Source of the DNA: Treponema sp.
GTDB taxonomy: Bacteria > Spirochaetota > Spirochaetia > Treponematales > Breznakiellaceae
Reading direction: 5' to 3'
DNA: 64,000 bases
NCBI GenBank assembly: GCA_031267675.1
Contig: JAIRYT010000020.1
Span: 1 to 64,000, forward strand
Both the position numbers and the translations under genes were made by a program. Shown here one piece after another: positions 53,119-61,369 of this stretch (positions within the stretch are counted from its first letter, which is position 1; every line of letters begins with the position of its first letter). Under the pieces are notes generated by a model, which had not been told where the DNA came from, searched no databases, and worked only from the letters and a program-made list of their open reading frames with translations.

Positions 53119-54266
53119 GAATTTGTCCGCTGGTCCAGTTCCGTAAACGCGTCAAGAAGAAAGCGGTTAAGAAAGGTAAAGCGTTCGTCGTTGTTTTTCC
53201 ATTTTTTTAGCGCGGCGGGGATAAGTTCGTCAATACTCCGCTTAAAGCGTTTTTGAAACAGCGCCTTATCGGGGCCTTCTTTATAACGGTACCCCATCAT
53301 TATCGACTCCTTCATCAGGGTTGCGGCGTCTATTTCCTCCCGTTCGGGCGGCGCGAGCGAAAGAAACTCCTCCAGACTGGAAGAATAGCGCAGACGCAGC
53401 GCCGTTCCGTTTTCATCGTCAAAAAGCGTGCCGGATGCCGAAGGACCCGCGCCAAGCCAGTTTTCCATGCGCCAGTACCTGATATTATGCAGACAGCGAT
53501 CATGCGGGCCTGCCGCAAAATTGGAAATTTCATACTGATCAAAACCGCAGGCGGCAAGCTCGTCACGTCCGGCAAGCCACATTTTTTCCGCAGCTTCGGC
53601 TGGAGGGGCGTTCCGTAACGCCAGCGTTCCCGGCTCCACGGTAAGCGCGTACAGCGAAATATGCGTGGCCCCAAGAGACAGCGCCCCGGCAATGTCCCGC
53701 TTTACCGTATCTTCTGTCTGCGACGGGAGCCCCGTCATTAAATCAAGCGACAGCTTGCCGGCGCTTTCGATCCAGAAACGGGCCGCGCGAAAAACTCCGT
53801 CTAATCTGGTCCTCCGGCCCGCCCCCTCCCTGCATTGTGTGTCAAAACTTTGCACACCCAGCGAAAGCCTGGTAACGCCGGCCCGCCTGCAGCTTTCAAG
53901 AAACGCTTCGCCGGCGTTTTCGTTGGCTTCGACGGTAACTTCCCTTGCTTCTCCCGCTCCCGGCGCGCAGGATTCCTCACAGGATTTAATAATGCTCAGG
54001 ACCCGCGTAATTTCGTCCCCGGTAAGCATCGACGGCGTTCCTCCGCCGATATAGACACTGGGAATGATACACGCGCTCTGCCCGGCGCTTTCCACCAGAC
54101 GGCGCGTCTGCGCGTGGAGCGATTCAAGGTAGCGGTCAATGGTTAATTCCCCCGGGGGAATTGAATAAAAATCACAGTAATCACATTTTGCGGCGCAAAA
54201 GGGAATATGCACATACAGGGAGCAGGGCGCCGCCGTTACAGGATACTTGCCTGGGTAAGCGGCCAA
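53091..54266 (-). CDS. hemW: HemW-like radical SAM protein
   Basis: The 391-residue protein has the radical SAM Cys motif YVHIPFCAAKCDYCDFYSIP (C-x3-C-x2-C) and YIGGGTPSML, then TRLSLGVQSFD, SLDLMTGLPSQTED and HISLYALTVEPGT. HemW-type proteins bind heme and one or more Fe-S clusters. The last residues (RTNSQARLRIED) are encoded by the repeat at 53081-53118 and are unlike family ends. The start overlaps the signal peptidase gene by 31 nt. Confidence 0.9.
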   Translation of the reverse strand: MAAYPGKYPVTAAPCSLYVHIPFCAAKCDYCDFYSIPPGELTIDRYLESLHAQTRRLVESAGQSACIIPSVYIGGGTPSMLTGDEITRVLSIIKSCEESCAPGAGEAREVTVEANENAGEAFLESCRRAGVTRLSLGVQSFDTQCREGAGRRTRLDGVFRAARFWIESAGKLSLDLMTGLPSQTEDTVKRDIAGALSLGATHISLYALTVEPGTLALRNAPPAEAAEKMWLAGRDELAACGFDQYEISNFAAGPHDRCLHNIRYWRMENWLGAGPSASGTLFDDENGTALRLRYSSSLEEFLSLAPPEREEIDAATLMKESIMMGYRYKEGPDKALFQKRFKRSIDELIPAALKKWKNNDERFTFLNRFLLDAFTELDQRTNSQARLRIED

Positions 54267-54949
54267 TACCGTAAAAGCGCGCTTCCGATAATCTGGTGCG
54301 ACGATACCGGACCCCAGCTGCGGGAATCGTTGGTAACGCTCCGGTCATCGGAAAGCACAAAGAATTCGCCGCCGCCCAGTATTTTTGGCTCCATCGTACC
54401 GGAAAACGGAAGCGATTCATCCCAGTAAAGGGAAACCTGCGGCACGTTGGGTATATAATTGGTTTCAGCCAGTTCAAACTCGGTGTATTCGTAGCTGTCG
54501 CCCGCCGGCTTTACCCTTACGACAAAGTTTTCGATACTTACCGTATCGCCGGGAAGCCCGATAACTCTTTTAATAAAAAGCGTATCGTCCCTTTCAAAAA
54601 CGCTTACCCGCTGGAGCGTGCAAAAGCGTACGACCGCGTCCAAAGCCACCTTTATAACGCCGCGTTTTTCGCCGGCGCCGCGATCCACGAGTACAATTTG
54701 ACCGCGCTTTACCGGAAGCCCTCCCTTGCCGGCAAGACGGATCAACGCGAACGAAGTAAACAAAAACCGGTCCCCTTCGGCGAGTCCGGGTTCCATTGTT
54801 CTATTGTTCAGCACGCGGTTTGAAACAAAAAGACCGCTTACCAGCGAGTAGACCAGAAAAAACACAAACAGCCAGGTAAGAATTACCCGCAGCCTGCGAA
54901 AATAGCTTTTTTGTTCCGCGTAGGAATAACGCCGCCATCTGTTTGCCAT
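54236..54949 (-). CDS. signal peptidase I-like protein with Thr in the nucleophile position
   Basis: With ATG at 54949 (237 residues, TGATG junction with the upstream gene) it has a transmembrane helix (WLFVFFLVYSLVSGLFVS) and box motifs of type I signal peptidase: NRTMEPGL, where the family has S-M-x-P, FIKRVIGLPGDTV (Lys of the dyad) and FVLSDDRSVTNDSRSWGPV. The nucleophile Ser is Thr51 (ACA codon). It follows a normal paralogue and precedes hemW. It may process a special substrate or be inactive. Confidence 0.85.
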   Translation of the reverse strand: MANRWRRYSYAEQKSYFRRLRVILTWLFVFFLVYSLVSGLFVSNRVLNNRTMEPGLAEGDRFLFTSFALIRLAGKGGLPVKRGQIVLVDRGAGEKRGVIKVALDAVVRFCTLQRVSVFERDDTLFIKRVIGLPGDTVSIENFVVRVKPAGDSYEYTEFELAETNYIPNVPQVSLYWDESLPFSGTMEPKILGGGEFFVLSDDRSVTNDSRSWGPVSSHQIIGSALLRYWPLTQASIL

Positions 54950-55929
54950 CAGCGTATCCTGCCAATTCGGTGGAACGGCCAATAAATGATTGAACCCCTG
55001 CCCAAAATTTTCGACGCGCGCACCGGCCCAAAAAAGCGGCCGTCCTGGGAACTGTCGCGGTTGTCCCCCAGGGGAAGTATGCGTCCGGGCGGTACATACC
55101 AGCCCCGCGCAAGCGAATTGGCCTGGACACGGTAACGTTCGTGATACGGAAGCGCCGCCCGGATCAGGGCAAGCCGCTTTTCTTCGGCGGCAAAACGGTC
55201 GCCGTAGCGCAGGGCGTATTCGTTGGAACGGTGCACAACGTCGATGGGCGGCTGTAATCCCATTGCCATATAGGCGGACAATTCGCCCTGCGCCTCAATT
55301 GACACGTAGGCTTCGTCGTCGATAAGGCGCGAAAGCTCATGGGTAAAACCGCGCGCTTTTATATATTCACGCTCGCTTACCCAGCGATCCTCGCCGGGAA
55401 AACGAATGTACATTTCGCCCCGGCGGATGGCAAAGCTGTCTCCGCCGGTTCCGGCGGCGCGTTTGATTAAAAAGTGAACGCGGGGACCGCCCGATTCGTC
55501 GCGGTCAATATCAACAAGCGAAAGAGTCAGCATATAAATAATCCGCTGGGCGATATCAAAACCCGGACCCCGCGAATAATATTCGGGGTTTTCAAAAATG
55601 ATCACGTCTTCGCGTTTTGGTATAACGGGGCTGGAAAGCTTGGCAAGACCCGGAAGCAGTTCCGGACCGTATATCAGTTTATTGACAAATATACGGTCTT
55701 TGATCTCCAGCGTATTGATCATTGACCCCGAAGGAATCTGGTACGCCTGAAAAAAATACTGGTTGATAAGCAGCACAACCCCCGCGGCCCAGATGAACGC
55801 CTCGATCCAGTCGACAATGGGATTCTTTGCCTTTTGTTTTTCTTTTTTTATCCGCTGCGCCGCCCTGCGATAGGTCAAAACCTTTTCGCCCGCGCGGCGC
55901 AGGGCGCGTAAAAAGCCCCGATCTGCCAT
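54949..55929 (-). CDS. lepB: signal peptidase I
   Basis: The 326-residue protein has a transmembrane helix (IEAFIWAAGVVLLINQYFFQ) and the catalytic Ser69 in YQIPSGSMINTL, the dyad Lys in HFLIKRAAGTGGDSFA, and RILPLGDNRDSSQDGRFFGP. It cleaves signal peptides of exported proteins at the periplasmic face. The TGATG junction ties it to the second, Thr-type peptidase. A basic N-terminal tail (RIKKEKQKAKNP) precedes the helix. Confidence 0.94.
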   Translation of the reverse strand: MADRGFLRALRRAGEKVLTYRRAAQRIKKEKQKAKNPIVDWIEAFIWAAGVVLLINQYFFQAYQIPSGSMINTLEIKDRIFVNKLIYGPELLPGLAKLSSPVIPKREDVIIFENPEYYSRGPGFDIAQRIIYMLTLSLVDIDRDESGGPRVHFLIKRAAGTGGDSFAIRRGEMYIRFPGEDRWVSEREYIKARGFTHELSRLIDDEAYVSIEAQGELSAYMAMGLQPPIDVVHRSNEYALRYGDRFAAEEKRLALIRAALPYHERYRVQANSLARGWYVPPGRILPLGDNRDSSQDGRFFGPVRASKILGRGSIIYWPFHRIGRIR

Positions 55930-55956
55930 GCCGCAAGTCTAGCACAACGCCGCGTC

Positions 55957-55986
55957 TTGAACAATAGCCGTTTTACCGCCTATACT
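55957..55986 (+). promoter_or_regulatory. promoter abutting the SUMF1/PEGA gene
   Basis: TTGAAC (55957-55962) and TATACT (55981-55986) are 18 nt apart; the -10 ends 7 nt before ATG at 55994, again leaving no leader. Confidence 0.6.
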
Positions 55987-55993
55987 GGACAGT

Positions 55994-57421
55994 ATGCTGT
56001 TCAAACACGTCGACTACCAGGAATCTGACAAGGTTACTCTTAAACCGGTTTTGGGAATACAGCCCGAACAGTATCTTGCCGTCTTATGCGCCCTTGTACT
56101 TGCGCTTGTTCTTTTTTTCGCGCTTGTGTTTCCCGGTCTTAAAAACCGGGGCGTGCTGGGCGTGTTTGACTCCGAACCACGGGGCGCCGCAGTTCGGGTG
56201 GACGGCGTTACGCTGGGTTCCACGCCCGCGCGTATTTTTTTGCCCCGGGGAACGCGGACTGTCGAGATGGTCCTGCCCGGTTTTACCCCCGCTTTGTTTC
56301 AACTTGAAGTCCGGGGAAGAATTTTTGCCTCGGCGTTTATTCCCCAAAAACGCTTTATTACAAAAACCCTTGTTTCACCCGATCCGGCCGCGGCTCTTGC
56401 CGAAGGCGCCGCCGAATTCGCCGCCTGGGCCGCGGCGGGGGAACCGGGCGAAACAAGCCAGGCGCCCATGGTGCTTTCGCAGACAATGTACCGTGTCGCG
56501 CCGGCCGCCGGGGATCCGGCTGTCCGCGAACAAATGAACGAGATACTCAGAACGGCCCTGCGCCATACCACGACCAGGGCGGCGGCCCGCGATTTGTTGC
56601 GGGCAAAATTTTTGCTTGATTCCCGCGGCCGTCTGCCCTTCCCGTGGAATCCGGGCGGAACCATCGCGGATATCAGCGCCGAGTTTTCATCGGTACGCCT
56701 GAACGATGCAAACAGCACTGCCGGCGAAAGGGCGAAAGCCTGGTTTGCCTACCTGCGGGGAGGGCCGGAATATTCCGTGCTTTCGGGCGATGAATCCGCT
56801 TCCCGCAGTTCATTGATCACCGTAACAGAGGCGGCGCAAAGCGCCCCGATTATCGTAAACGGCGTACGCTTTCTTAGAGTAAACGGCGGAACGCTCAGTT
56901 CGGGAAGAACCCAGGCAATTCCTTCGTTTTACATGGCTGCGGACGAAATCAGTATTGAACAGTGGGAGGCGTTTAGCGCCGGGAACGGTCAATGGGCGGT
57001 CAAAATGAATACTGATTTTTCCGGCTATCCGCAGGGCGCCGCGTCGGGGATCAACTGGGACGCCGCCGCGGCCTATTGCCGCTGGCTGAACGGGTTTTTG
57101 CCAAATGCGGAAATACGGCTTCCCGGCGAAGCGGAATGGGAATACGCCGCCCTCTACTTTATCCAGCCCGGCATAGCCGAAAAATGCGAAAATCTGGAAG
57201 GCGGCCTGTGGGAATGGTGCGACGGTGTTTTTACCCCCCTTAATTTTTTGCTTCCGGCTCCGCTTTCGTTACCGCTAAGTCCGCCCGAGCGGCCGGTGCG
57301 GGGAGGTTCCTGGGTAAACGCGCCGGGGAGCGTAAGCAGCGGAACGCGGGGAGCGCTTCCCGCCGATTCCGCGTCTCCGTTTGTAGGTTTTAGGCCGGTT
57401 CTTGTCCCGATAACACAATGA
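55994..57421 (+). CDS. PEGA-domain and SUMF1-domain membrane protein
   Basis: The 475-residue protein has one transmembrane helix near the start (YLAVLCALVLALVLFFALVF) and a PEGA-like strand region (FDSEPRGAAVRVDGVTLGST). A C-terminal SUMF1 (formylglycine-generating enzyme-like) domain follows, with RLPGEAEWEYAALYF and RGGSWVNAPGS. The two catalytic cysteines of true FGE are absent, so it is not a sulfatase activator. It overlaps smpB by 4 nt (ATGA). Probably an envelope protein. Confidence 0.82.
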   Translation: MLFKHVDYQESDKVTLKPVLGIQPEQYLAVLCALVLALVLFFALVFPGLKNRGVLGVFDSEPRGAAVRVDGVTLGSTPARIFLPRGTRTVEMVLPGFTPALFQLEVRGRIFASAFIPQKRFITKTLVSPDPAAALAEGAAEFAAWAAAGEPGETSQAPMVLSQTMYRVAPAAGDPAVREQMNEILRTALRHTTTRAAARDLLRAKFLLDSRGRLPFPWNPGGTIADISAEFSSVRLNDANSTAGERAKAWFAYLRGGPEYSVLSGDESASRSSLITVTEAAQSAPIIVNGVRFLRVNGGTLSSGRTQAIPSFYMAADEISIEQWEAFSAGNGQWAVKMNTDFSGYPQGAASGINWDAAAAYCRWLNGFLPNAEIRLPGEAEWEYAALYFIQPGIAEKCENLEGGLWEWCDGVFTPLNFLLPAPLSLPLSPPERPVRGGSWVNAPGSVSSGTRGALPADSASPFVGFRPVLVPITQ

Positions 57422-57888
57422 GCGAACATGTCAAGATAATAGCCGTAAACCGTAAAGCGCGTTTTGATTACACAGTCGACGACCGCTACGAGGCGGGAAT
57501 TGAACTTATGGGAACCGAGGTAAAATCGTTCCGAGACGGAAAAATCTCGTTCCCCGACGCCTGGGCGGAGGTCGCCGCCGGGGAAGTATGGCTTAACTCG
57601 CTGCGCATAGCCGAAAATCCCTTCTCTTCCATTTTTAACCACGATCCCGATCGTAAAAAAAAGCTGCTTCTTCACCGGGACGAGATCAAACGAATTCGGC
57701 GCAAAACAGAAGAAAAGGGCTACACGCTTATTCCCCTTTCGTTTTACTTTAAAAAAGGCCGCGTCAAGGTAGAATTGGGTCTTTGCAGGGGAAAAAAAAC
57801 ATACGACAAACGGGCGGGTATCCGCGAACGCGACCTGGACCGGGAGATTTCCCGCGAATTCAGGGGCAGGAACTTTTCCGGAGGGTAG
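57418..57888 (+). CDS. smpB: SsrA-binding protein SmpB
   Basis: SmpB carries tmRNA to stalled ribosomes. The 156-residue protein has the beta-barrel motifs AVNRKARFDYTVDDRYEAGI, ELMGTEVKSFRDGK, NPFSSIFNHDPDRKKKLLLH and the basic tail KKTYDKRAGIRERDLDREIS. The tmRNA gene itself was not found in this window. Its 3' end overlaps by 29 nt the convergent FtsB-like gene. Confidence 0.96.
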   Translation: MSEHVKIIAVNRKARFDYTVDDRYEAGIELMGTEVKSFRDGKISFPDAWAEVAAGEVWLNSLRIAENPFSSIFNHDPDRKKKLLLHRDEIKRIRRKTEEKGYTLIPLSFYFKKGRVKVELGLCRGKKTYDKRAGIRERDLDREISREFRGRNFSGG

Positions 57889-58336
57889 AGTCTCTTGGGG
57901 TATGGACCTTTCGCAGCGAATCAATCGTAATAAACAGGGCCAGCAGGATCAACGCCGTACAAAGCGAGGCAAGATGCGAGATATGATCCGTGACAAAAAA
58001 GGGCTGGTTGGCGTTCCGCACGATCCCCGGCTGTAAAGGCCGCGAGCGTGAACTGGGCAGTCCTACAATGCGCAAAAAGCGTTCCTCGCTTCTGCCGTAG
58101 CCCAGTTCGCGCGCCTTGATACGTATCGTTTCCGAATCATACAAAAGCGCGTCCATGGACCCTTCCAGTTCGCGGTTTAATTGTTGAAGCCGTTCAAGAT
58201 TTGTAATAAGTTTTTCCCGTTCATGTAACAGGCTGCGGTAGGAACCAATCCCCGACGAACCCGAAAAAACGGCGGCAAAGCTATAGACAACGACAGCCGC
58301 CCAGGGAACAAGGAGATATTTTGCCAGTCTCATCAT
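57860..58336 (-). CDS. FtsB/DivIC-family septum formation protein with C-terminal membrane helix
   Basis: The 158-residue protein has an N-terminal transmembrane helix (YLLVPWAAVVVYSFAAVF) followed by a coiled coil (REKLITNLERLQQLNRELEG) and IRIKARELGYGRSEERFLRI, the FtsB/DivIC pattern. A second hydrophobic stretch (ASLCTALILLALFITIDS) near the end is unusual. It would act with FtsL/FtsQ at division. The tail overlaps smpB in convergent orientation. Confidence 0.82.
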   Translation of the reverse strand: MMRLAKYLLVPWAAVVVYSFAAVFSGSSGIGSYRSLLHEREKLITNLERLQQLNRELEGSMDALLYDSETIRIKARELGYGRSEERFLRIVGLPSSRSRPLQPGIVRNANQPFFVTDHISHLASLCTALILLALFITIDSLRKVHTPRDSTLRKSSCP

Positions 58337-58396
58337 TCGATTTACGGATTATTTTGGAGCAACCTGAAGATCAATTTTGCGCCGTAAAGCGGCCCG

Positions 58397-58425
58397 GTGA
58401 CAGCCCCAACGAACTTTGTTATGAT
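58397..58425 (+). promoter_or_regulatory. promoter abutting the repeat-protein gene
   Basis: GTGACA (58397-58402) and TATGAT (58420-58425) are 17 nt apart; ATG at 58432 follows after 6 nt. It lies inside the N-terminal extension of the longer in-frame start, which is therefore rejected. Confidence 0.7.
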
Positions 58426-58431
58426 TCCGTC

Positions 58432-59490
58432 ATGAAACAAAAAACGATAAAGAAAACCCTTGTATTTGCGGCAGTCTTCGCTCTTTCCGTCCCTGTCCTG
58501 ACCGCCCAGGAGAGGTCTTCCGATCCCGCCGTGTACCTGGCGGGCGGATACTTCGATGTCGACGACAGGAGGATTCCCTGTTACTGGAACGGTGGAACAC
58601 GGACGCCTCTTGCCCTCCCCGCAGAAAGTGAAGGGGGCGCCCTGTTCATCACCGTATCGGAAGGAGAAGTGTACGCCGCGGGGGCATATAGGAAAGGCGG
58701 CGATTATGTTCCCTGTTACTGGAGCGGCGGGGCGGTGATCCCCCTTGCCATTCCCGCCGGGTTCACGGGGGGATACGCTCGTTCCGTTACCGTATCGGAC
58801 GGCGGAGTATATGTGACGGGGTATTGTGAAAAAGACGGCGGCATGGCGGTCTGTTCATGGAATGCCGACGGGACCCTGGCGGGCGCCGCCGTTCTTGCCG
58901 AGGGCGGATATACCCGTTTCGTCACCGTATCGGGCGGCGCAGTGTATGCGGCGGGATATTATAAAAACCCGGACGGTAACGATGTCGCCTGTTACTGGAA
59001 AGTTGACGGAACAAGCGCGGCAAGGACAGACCTTGGCGACGGAACCGGGAATTCGAATGCCTGTTCCGTCACCGTATCGGACGGCGGAGTGTATGCGGCG
59101 GGATATGATGACGGCGACTACTACCGCCTTGCCTGTTACTGGAAAGCCGATGGGACGGACGTGGTAAAGACAGACCTTGGCGACGGAACCGCGACTACGG
59201 AAGCCTTTTTCATTGTCTTGCAAAACGGCAAACCGTACGTGGCGGGGACTTATAACGACATTCTCTGTTACTGGAGCTGCGGGACGATGACCCTTTTGCC
59301 CCTTCCCGCCGGGGCCGAAAACGGATTCGTCGATTCGGTCGCCGTATCGGGCGGCGGAGTGTATGTGGCGGGATCGTATACAAGCGCCGGCGCTACGTCA
59401 CGAACAGCCTGTTACTGGAGCGGCGAAACAGGGTTTGACCTTTTCATCGCCGGCTGCGGTTCTCCCACGGCCGTCACCGTGGCAGAATAG
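58432..59490 (+). CDS. exported protein with seven YAAG...CYW repeats (predicted beta-propeller)
   Basis: The 352-residue product from 58432 begins with the signal peptide KKTLVFAAVFALSVPVLTAQ. The rest consists of seven units of about 45 residues with the pattern V-Y-x-A-G-x-Y ... C-Y-W-x-x-G. Seven equal units suggest a seven-bladed beta-propeller; each carries Cys-Tyr/Ser-Trp. No enzyme motif is seen. It may be a secreted binding protein. It is followed by a SUMF1 lipoprotein gene with its own promoter. Confidence 0.75.
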   Translation: MKQKTIKKTLVFAAVFALSVPVLTAQERSSDPAVYLAGGYFDVDDRRIPCYWNGGTRTPLALPAESEGGALFITVSEGEVYAAGAYRKGGDYVPCYWSGGAVIPLAIPAGFTGGYARSVTVSDGGVYVTGYCEKDGGMAVCSWNADGTLAGAAVLAEGGYTRFVTVSGGAVYAAGYYKNPDGNDVACYWKVDGTSAARTDLGDGTGNSNACSVTVSDGGVYAAGYDDGDYYRLACYWKADGTDVVKTDLGDGTATTEAFFIVLQNGKPYVAGTYNDILCYWSCGTMTLLPLPAGAENGFVDSVAVSGGGVYVAGSYTSAGATSRTACYWSGETGFDLFIAGCGSPTAVTVAE

Positions 59491-59514
59491 GCCAGGATCA
59501 TCGTCCAAAAATCG

Positions 59515-59543
59515 TTGAAAAATTTTGTATAGCGCGGTATGCT
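59515..59543 (+). promoter_or_regulatory. promoter of the SUMF1 lipoprotein gene
   Basis: TTGAAA (59515-59520) and TATGCT (59538-59543) are 17 nt apart. A leader of about 70 nt follows. Confidence 0.6.
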
Positions 59544-59563
59544 TTAGCTGGCTGCTGGGAAAG

Positions 59564-59599
59564 GCGCGGCTCCTGGTTTTTTCTTTCGGATTGCCGCGC
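59564..59599 (+). promoter_or_regulatory. leader hairpin before the SUMF1 lipoprotein gene
   Basis: GCGCGGC and GCCGCGC arms enclose a 22-nt T-rich loop and are followed by TCTTTT, then GAGGAGG. It could act as a leader attenuator or a read-through block; the large loop makes it uncertain. Confidence 0.4.
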
Positions 59600-59619
59600 T
59601 CTTTTGAGGAGGTACTATT

Positions 59620-60663
59620 TTGAAAAAGACTTTTGGGAAACATGGGACACGGGCACAGGTATGGGCGGCTTTAGGGGCCGTGATAACGCTGGGATTGGGC
59701 GGATGTTCCAGTCCTGCCGGAGGGGGAGGAGGCGCGATAGAAGCGAGCGTAACTACCTACAATTTTACCACCCAGGCGAAATACCGGGAAATGGTTTCCC
59801 TGAGCGGTGGAACAGTCGATGGCAACGCGGCGTATTACTACGATCCCGGTGAAGATAGATACAAAGGCGTGTTTATAGCCGGACGAACGGTAACCTTAAG
59901 CGCGTTTAAGACATCAAAGTATGAAACCACTTATGAGTTGTGGTACGAAGTGCGCCAGTGGGCCGCTGATACCGCCCGTGGCGCGAATGTGTACAGTTTT
60001 GCCAATGCGGGCCGGGAAGGGAGTGGTGGAACCGACGGGGCGGTTCCCACGACGGCGCAAAACGAACCGGTTATTGCTATTAACTGGCGGGACGCAGTAG
60101 TATGGTGCAACGCCTACAGCGAGATGAACGGAAAAACCCCGGTGTATGTTGACGCTTCCGGGAAGGTAATCAGAGCCTCGACCAATGAAAGCGGAACCAC
60201 AGCGGCGGACGGGGCAAAGATGAAGGCGGGGGCCAACGGCTACCGTCTGCCTACAGAGGCCGAGTGGGAATACGCGGCCAGAGGAGGGGGAACGCCGGAT
60301 ACCGGCAGTTCTTTTGCATATGCCTATCCGGGAACCAACGAAGAAACTGACTTGAAGAATTACGCCTGGTATAGTACCAATTCAGGCGAGACCACCCACC
60401 AGGTGGGGGACAAGAAGGCCAACAATGCGGGGCTTTACGATATGAGCGGGAACGTACGGGAATGGTGCTGGGACTGGTATAGTACTCCAATCAACGCGGC
60501 GACCAATCCGGCCGGGCCTGAATCAGGCACATTACGGATAGTCCGGGGAGGCGGCTTTCACAACGGTTCCACCGCCTGTACGGTTACCACCCGGCATGAT
60601 TACTACCCCAACTTCTTCGACGATACGTACTTCAGCATCGGGTTCCGGGTGGTTTGCCTCTGA
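59620..60663 (+). CDS. SUMF1-domain lipoprotein
   Basis: The 347-residue protein starts at TTG with GAGGAGG eight nt upstream and has a lipobox LGLGGCSS after a hydrophobic signal. The mature part is a SUMF1 domain: KYETTYELWYEVRQWA, GYRLPTEAEWEYAARGG, NVREWCWDWYSTPIN and VRGGGFHNGSTACTVTTRH, ending GFRVVC. Of the two catalytic cysteines of FGE only one seems kept. Such lipoproteins are expanded in gut treponemes; function unknown. Confidence 0.87.
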   Translation: MKKTFGKHGTRAQVWAALGAVITLGLGGCSSPAGGGGGAIEASVTTYNFTTQAKYREMVSLSGGTVDGNAAYYYDPGEDRYKGVFIAGRTVTLSAFKTSKYETTYELWYEVRQWAADTARGANVYSFANAGREGSGGTDGAVPTTAQNEPVIAINWRDAVVWCNAYSEMNGKTPVYVDASGKVIRASTNESGTTAADGAKMKAGANGYRLPTEAEWEYAARGGGTPDTGSSFAYAYPGTNEETDLKNYAWYSTNSGETTHQVGDKKANNAGLYDMSGNVREWCWDWYSTPINAATNPAGPESGTLRIVRGGGFHNGSTACTVTTRHDYYPNFFDDTYFSIGFRVVCL

Positions 60664-60679
60664 GTTCGCCTTTCCGCGC

Positions 60680-61369
60680 TTAGCTGATGACGGTTCCCAA
60701 AAAGTGTTCGTTCGAAAGAAGCCGCCGCAGGTTTGCCAGATTCCGGCCGGCGGCGCAGATTACGGTAAGGCCCAGGCGCTCTGCGTGGCGGCTTGCCACC
60801 GGATCAAAGGGCACGTTTATTCCCGGCTTCCATTCGCCGCCGATCATCGCGCGAAAATCGGCCCACGAAATTGTGTCAATGGCTTTTGCGCCGGGGTTTT
60901 TGCGCGGGTCGTCGGTATAGACCTGCTCAATATTGGAAAGATTTATGACAAGCGGCGCGGAAAAGCGTTCGGCCAAAAGTACGGCGTCGTAGTCGGAAGA
61001 AAACCCGGGCTTCCAGCCCGAAGCGACAAGAACCCTTCCCACAAAGGGCCCTACCTCGGAAGGATTGGTAATTACCGGCTGGGTACACCAGGCGCCCATG
61101 AGCGCTTTTATTAACTGGGCGTTAAGGCGCGTCGCCATTACGCCGATCCAGTCGGCTTCTTCGTCCAGAACATTCGCGGCCCCGGCAATTTCGCGGTAGG
61201 CGTTCTGCCATGTCCGCGCGGGTCCTCCGCCGCCGGTAACAAAAATAAACTGGCGCTTTTCATCCTTTGCCAGTTCTTCGGCAATCAGCGAACGAAAATC
61301 GCGAAGAAAGGGAACATCGACGGAATCGGGGGCAATGATCGAGCCCCCCAAAGAAATAACGGTAATCAC
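60680..61369 (-). CDS. pyrH: UMP kinase, archaeal/spirochaete type
   Basis: PyrH phosphorylates UMP to UDP. The 229-residue protein is of the amino acid kinase fold: SLGGSIIAPDSVDVPFLRDF, FVTGGGGPARTWQ, and NLSNIEQVYTDDPRKNPGAK. It resembles the archaeal group more than the usual bacterial PyrH. The GTG start overlaps the previous stop by 1 nt (TAGTG). Fourth protein after the cysS-sigma-anti-sigma run on this strand. Confidence 0.9.
   Translation of the reverse strand: MITVISLGGSIIAPDSVDVPFLRDFRSLIAEELAKDEKRQFIFVTGGGGPARTWQNAYREIAGAANVLDEEADWIGVMATRLNAQLIKALMGAWCTQPVITNPSEVGPFVGRVLVASGWKPGFSSDYDAVLLAERFSAPLVINLSNIEQVYTDDPRKNPGAKAIDTISWADFRAMIGGEWKPGINVPFDPVASRHAERLGLTVICAAGRNLANLRRLLSNEHFLGTVIS

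Noticed and set aside
57889-58431. tmRNA gene next to smpB
   Set aside because: No tRNA-like ends or tag frame were found there; the region codes for the FtsB-like protein.
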